A DNA stretch of 64,000 nucleotides from Rhizophagus clarus (lineage: Eukaryota; Glomeromycota; Glomeromycetes; Glomerales; Glomeraceae), in NCBI GenBank assembly GCA_015698045.1, contig BLAL01000040.1, positions 2,003,705 through 2,067,704 on the forward strand, written 5' to 3'. A model generated the notes under the pieces. That model made no database searches, was not told the DNA's origin, and worked only from the letters and a program-made list of their open reading frames with translations. Positions within the stretch are counted from its first letter, which is position 1; every line of letters begins with the position of its first letter. Positions 63,061 through 64,000 of the stretch are shown here, piece after piece. A program made the position numbers and the translations under genes.

Positions 63061-63538
63061 AACCGTTAATATTGCTCGAAATTACCATTAATGTTCTGTG
63101 GACAAAGAGCTAATATACCCATTAAGGATTTTCCCCGATCAATTATTCCAATAATTTGAAAATTTTGTTGGCCAAATTTCCGTTTATGTCCTACAGTTAC
63201 GATACTCATATATAATTTCTTTACATTTAACCGTTAAGACTTCAAATTTTCCCAAAATTTTCGTCATAAAGAATCGATGTAACCATTAACAAATTCTCCG
63301 ATCAACTATCCAAGATTAATGTAACCATGAACGTTTTTTCGAGAATGCTAACCCAATTTCCTTTTATGTGCTGCGGTCACGATGTAATTTTTCTTAATAT
63401 TAGGAGAAATCTCTATAATAAATAAAGATGATGCTGTATTCGTTTCGTCAGGAATCACCTATTTCTTACGTGACGAATCACCTATTTCTTTACGTTGCTA
63501 CTAGCACAATACCGATAAGTACCATCTGTTTGTTTATC

Positions 63539-63731
63539 ATGACTAAACGCAGAGGAGTAACAGAAAAAGGTAATAATATTATATTTTGATTTAAAATTTA
63601 TATAGTAATTGCGCCTAATACTATTATAATGATACCTAAAAGACAAGGCAACAAAAGCTGCAAAGACTACAAAAACTATTCGTACATATGTTGCCAACTC
63701 TTCACGTGATTATAATAAGGAAAAGAGATGA
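63539..63731 (+). CDS. Possible short two-exon gene, basic peptide
   Basis: ATG at 63539, exon 1 to 63569 (MTKRRGVTEK), intron 63570-63642 (GTAATA donor, AAAG acceptor), exon 2 to TGA at 63729-63731, giving DKATKAAKTTKTIRTYVANS and SRDYNKEKR. The product is about 39 residues and strongly basic. It could instead be the first part of a longer gene running out of the window: purine-rich, lysine/glutamate-coding DNA continues to 64000. The evidence is only frame, splice-like sites and composition. Confidence 0.25.
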
Positions 63732-64000
63732 AAGGAGAGAGGAAGGAAGTGAACATGAACAAGATTAATTACATGGACAAGATGTTAGATATTGGAGAAG
63801 GTAATAATAGACAAGATGATGATATTGAAAGAATTATTTGGGTAAATACGTTATAATAATTGTTTTATTATTCAATTGAAATGATATTTCTGCGAATTTA
63901 TTTAAAACTAAATTTACTTCGTTATAATGAAGATATGCTTCCAGAGCAAGAAGAAAGAAATATTGAAAAAGAAAAGAAGAGAAAATGAGAAGAAAGAGAT

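Larger units (their letters stand above)
59595..63395. mobile_element. 3.8-kb element with inverted subterminal arrays around a small gene
   Basis: The left edge (about 59597: CGCGACCGCAGCACATAAAC, then GGAAATTTGGGTTAAC) matches the reverse complement of the right edge (about 63350-63394: GCTAACCCAATTTCC, then TTTTATGTGCTGCGGTCACG). Inside, ACATAAACGGAAATTT words recur on the left (59600-60420) and their reverse complement TTTATGTCCTGCGATCACGA recurs on the right (61140-63240). Between the arrays is a two-exon gene (60722-60991). No transposase is present, so mobility would need help in trans. Exact ends and target duplication were not resolved. Confidence 0.6.

Overview
This is nuclear DNA of a eukaryote, most likely a filamentous fungus. 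The sequence is very AT-rich, genes are split by many short introns (about 40-120 bases, GTAAGT-like donors, TTTAG or ATAG acceptors), and the housekeeping genes are fungal or opisthokont in type. The transposon load (hAT, Tnp2/Plavaka-like, MITEs, long low-complexity satellites), the GDP-fucose genes and the orphan genes fit an arbuscular-mycorrhizal fungus (Glomeromycotina, Rhizophagus-like). That placement is inference from general knowledge, not from a search.

Layout. 1-40.2 kb is gene-rich: (1) peroxisomal-type Lon protease (minus, cut by the window start); (2) carnitine O-acetyltransferase (plus) with a likely mitochondrial presequence and a C-terminal AKL peroxisomal signal; (3) a small twin-CX9C protein of the CMC2 family (minus); (4) an orphan two-exon gene; (5) phosphoglycerate kinase; (6) an MFS transporter; (7) ARF6-type GTPase; (8) GDP-mannose 4,6-dehydratase; (9) an orphan seven-helix membrane protein; (10) a P4-ATPase flippase; (11) a type II membrane glycosyltransferase-like protein; (12) the ribosome-biogenesis factor UTP22/NOL6; (13) a four-exon orphan; (14) a fucose-1-phosphate guanylyltransferase (FPGT)-type protein; (15) a SmgGDS/RAP1GDS1-type armadillo protein. 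Two MITEs lie between these genes.

40.2-64 kb is accessory and repeat-dominated. It holds a 5.3-kb hAT element (about 42.05-47.39 kb) whose transposase is broken by stop codons and by a nested 837-bp MITE with a perfect 8-bp target duplication. It also holds several satellite blocks, a broken trihelix/Myb-like gene (51.3-51.9 kb), a Tnp2/Plavaka-like transposase gene with a BAH-like C-terminus (55.8-59.5 kb, one in-frame stop), and a 3.8-kb element with inverted subterminal arrays around a tiny two-exon gene for a 63-residue basic protein.

The most unusual signal is a set of tandem arrays (46.0-47.1 kb, 50.2-50.65 kb, weaker at 54.5-54.9 kb). Read on the minus strand, each unit looks like a mini-exon of 24-37 bases followed by a complete short intron: GTAAG donor, TACTAAC-like branch site, pyrimidine tract, AG. 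In each array the branch site sits inside a potential hairpin, and in one array the stem changes by compensating substitutions. This is the best candidate for something undescribed.

Functional themes of the gene-rich part are peroxisomal and mitochondrial acyl metabolism (Lon and CRAT share one divergent promoter region), GDP-fucose supply (GMD de novo, FPGT-type salvage), and membrane traffic and small-GTPase control (ARF6, flippase, SmgGDS). No tRNA, rRNA or CRISPR was recognised.
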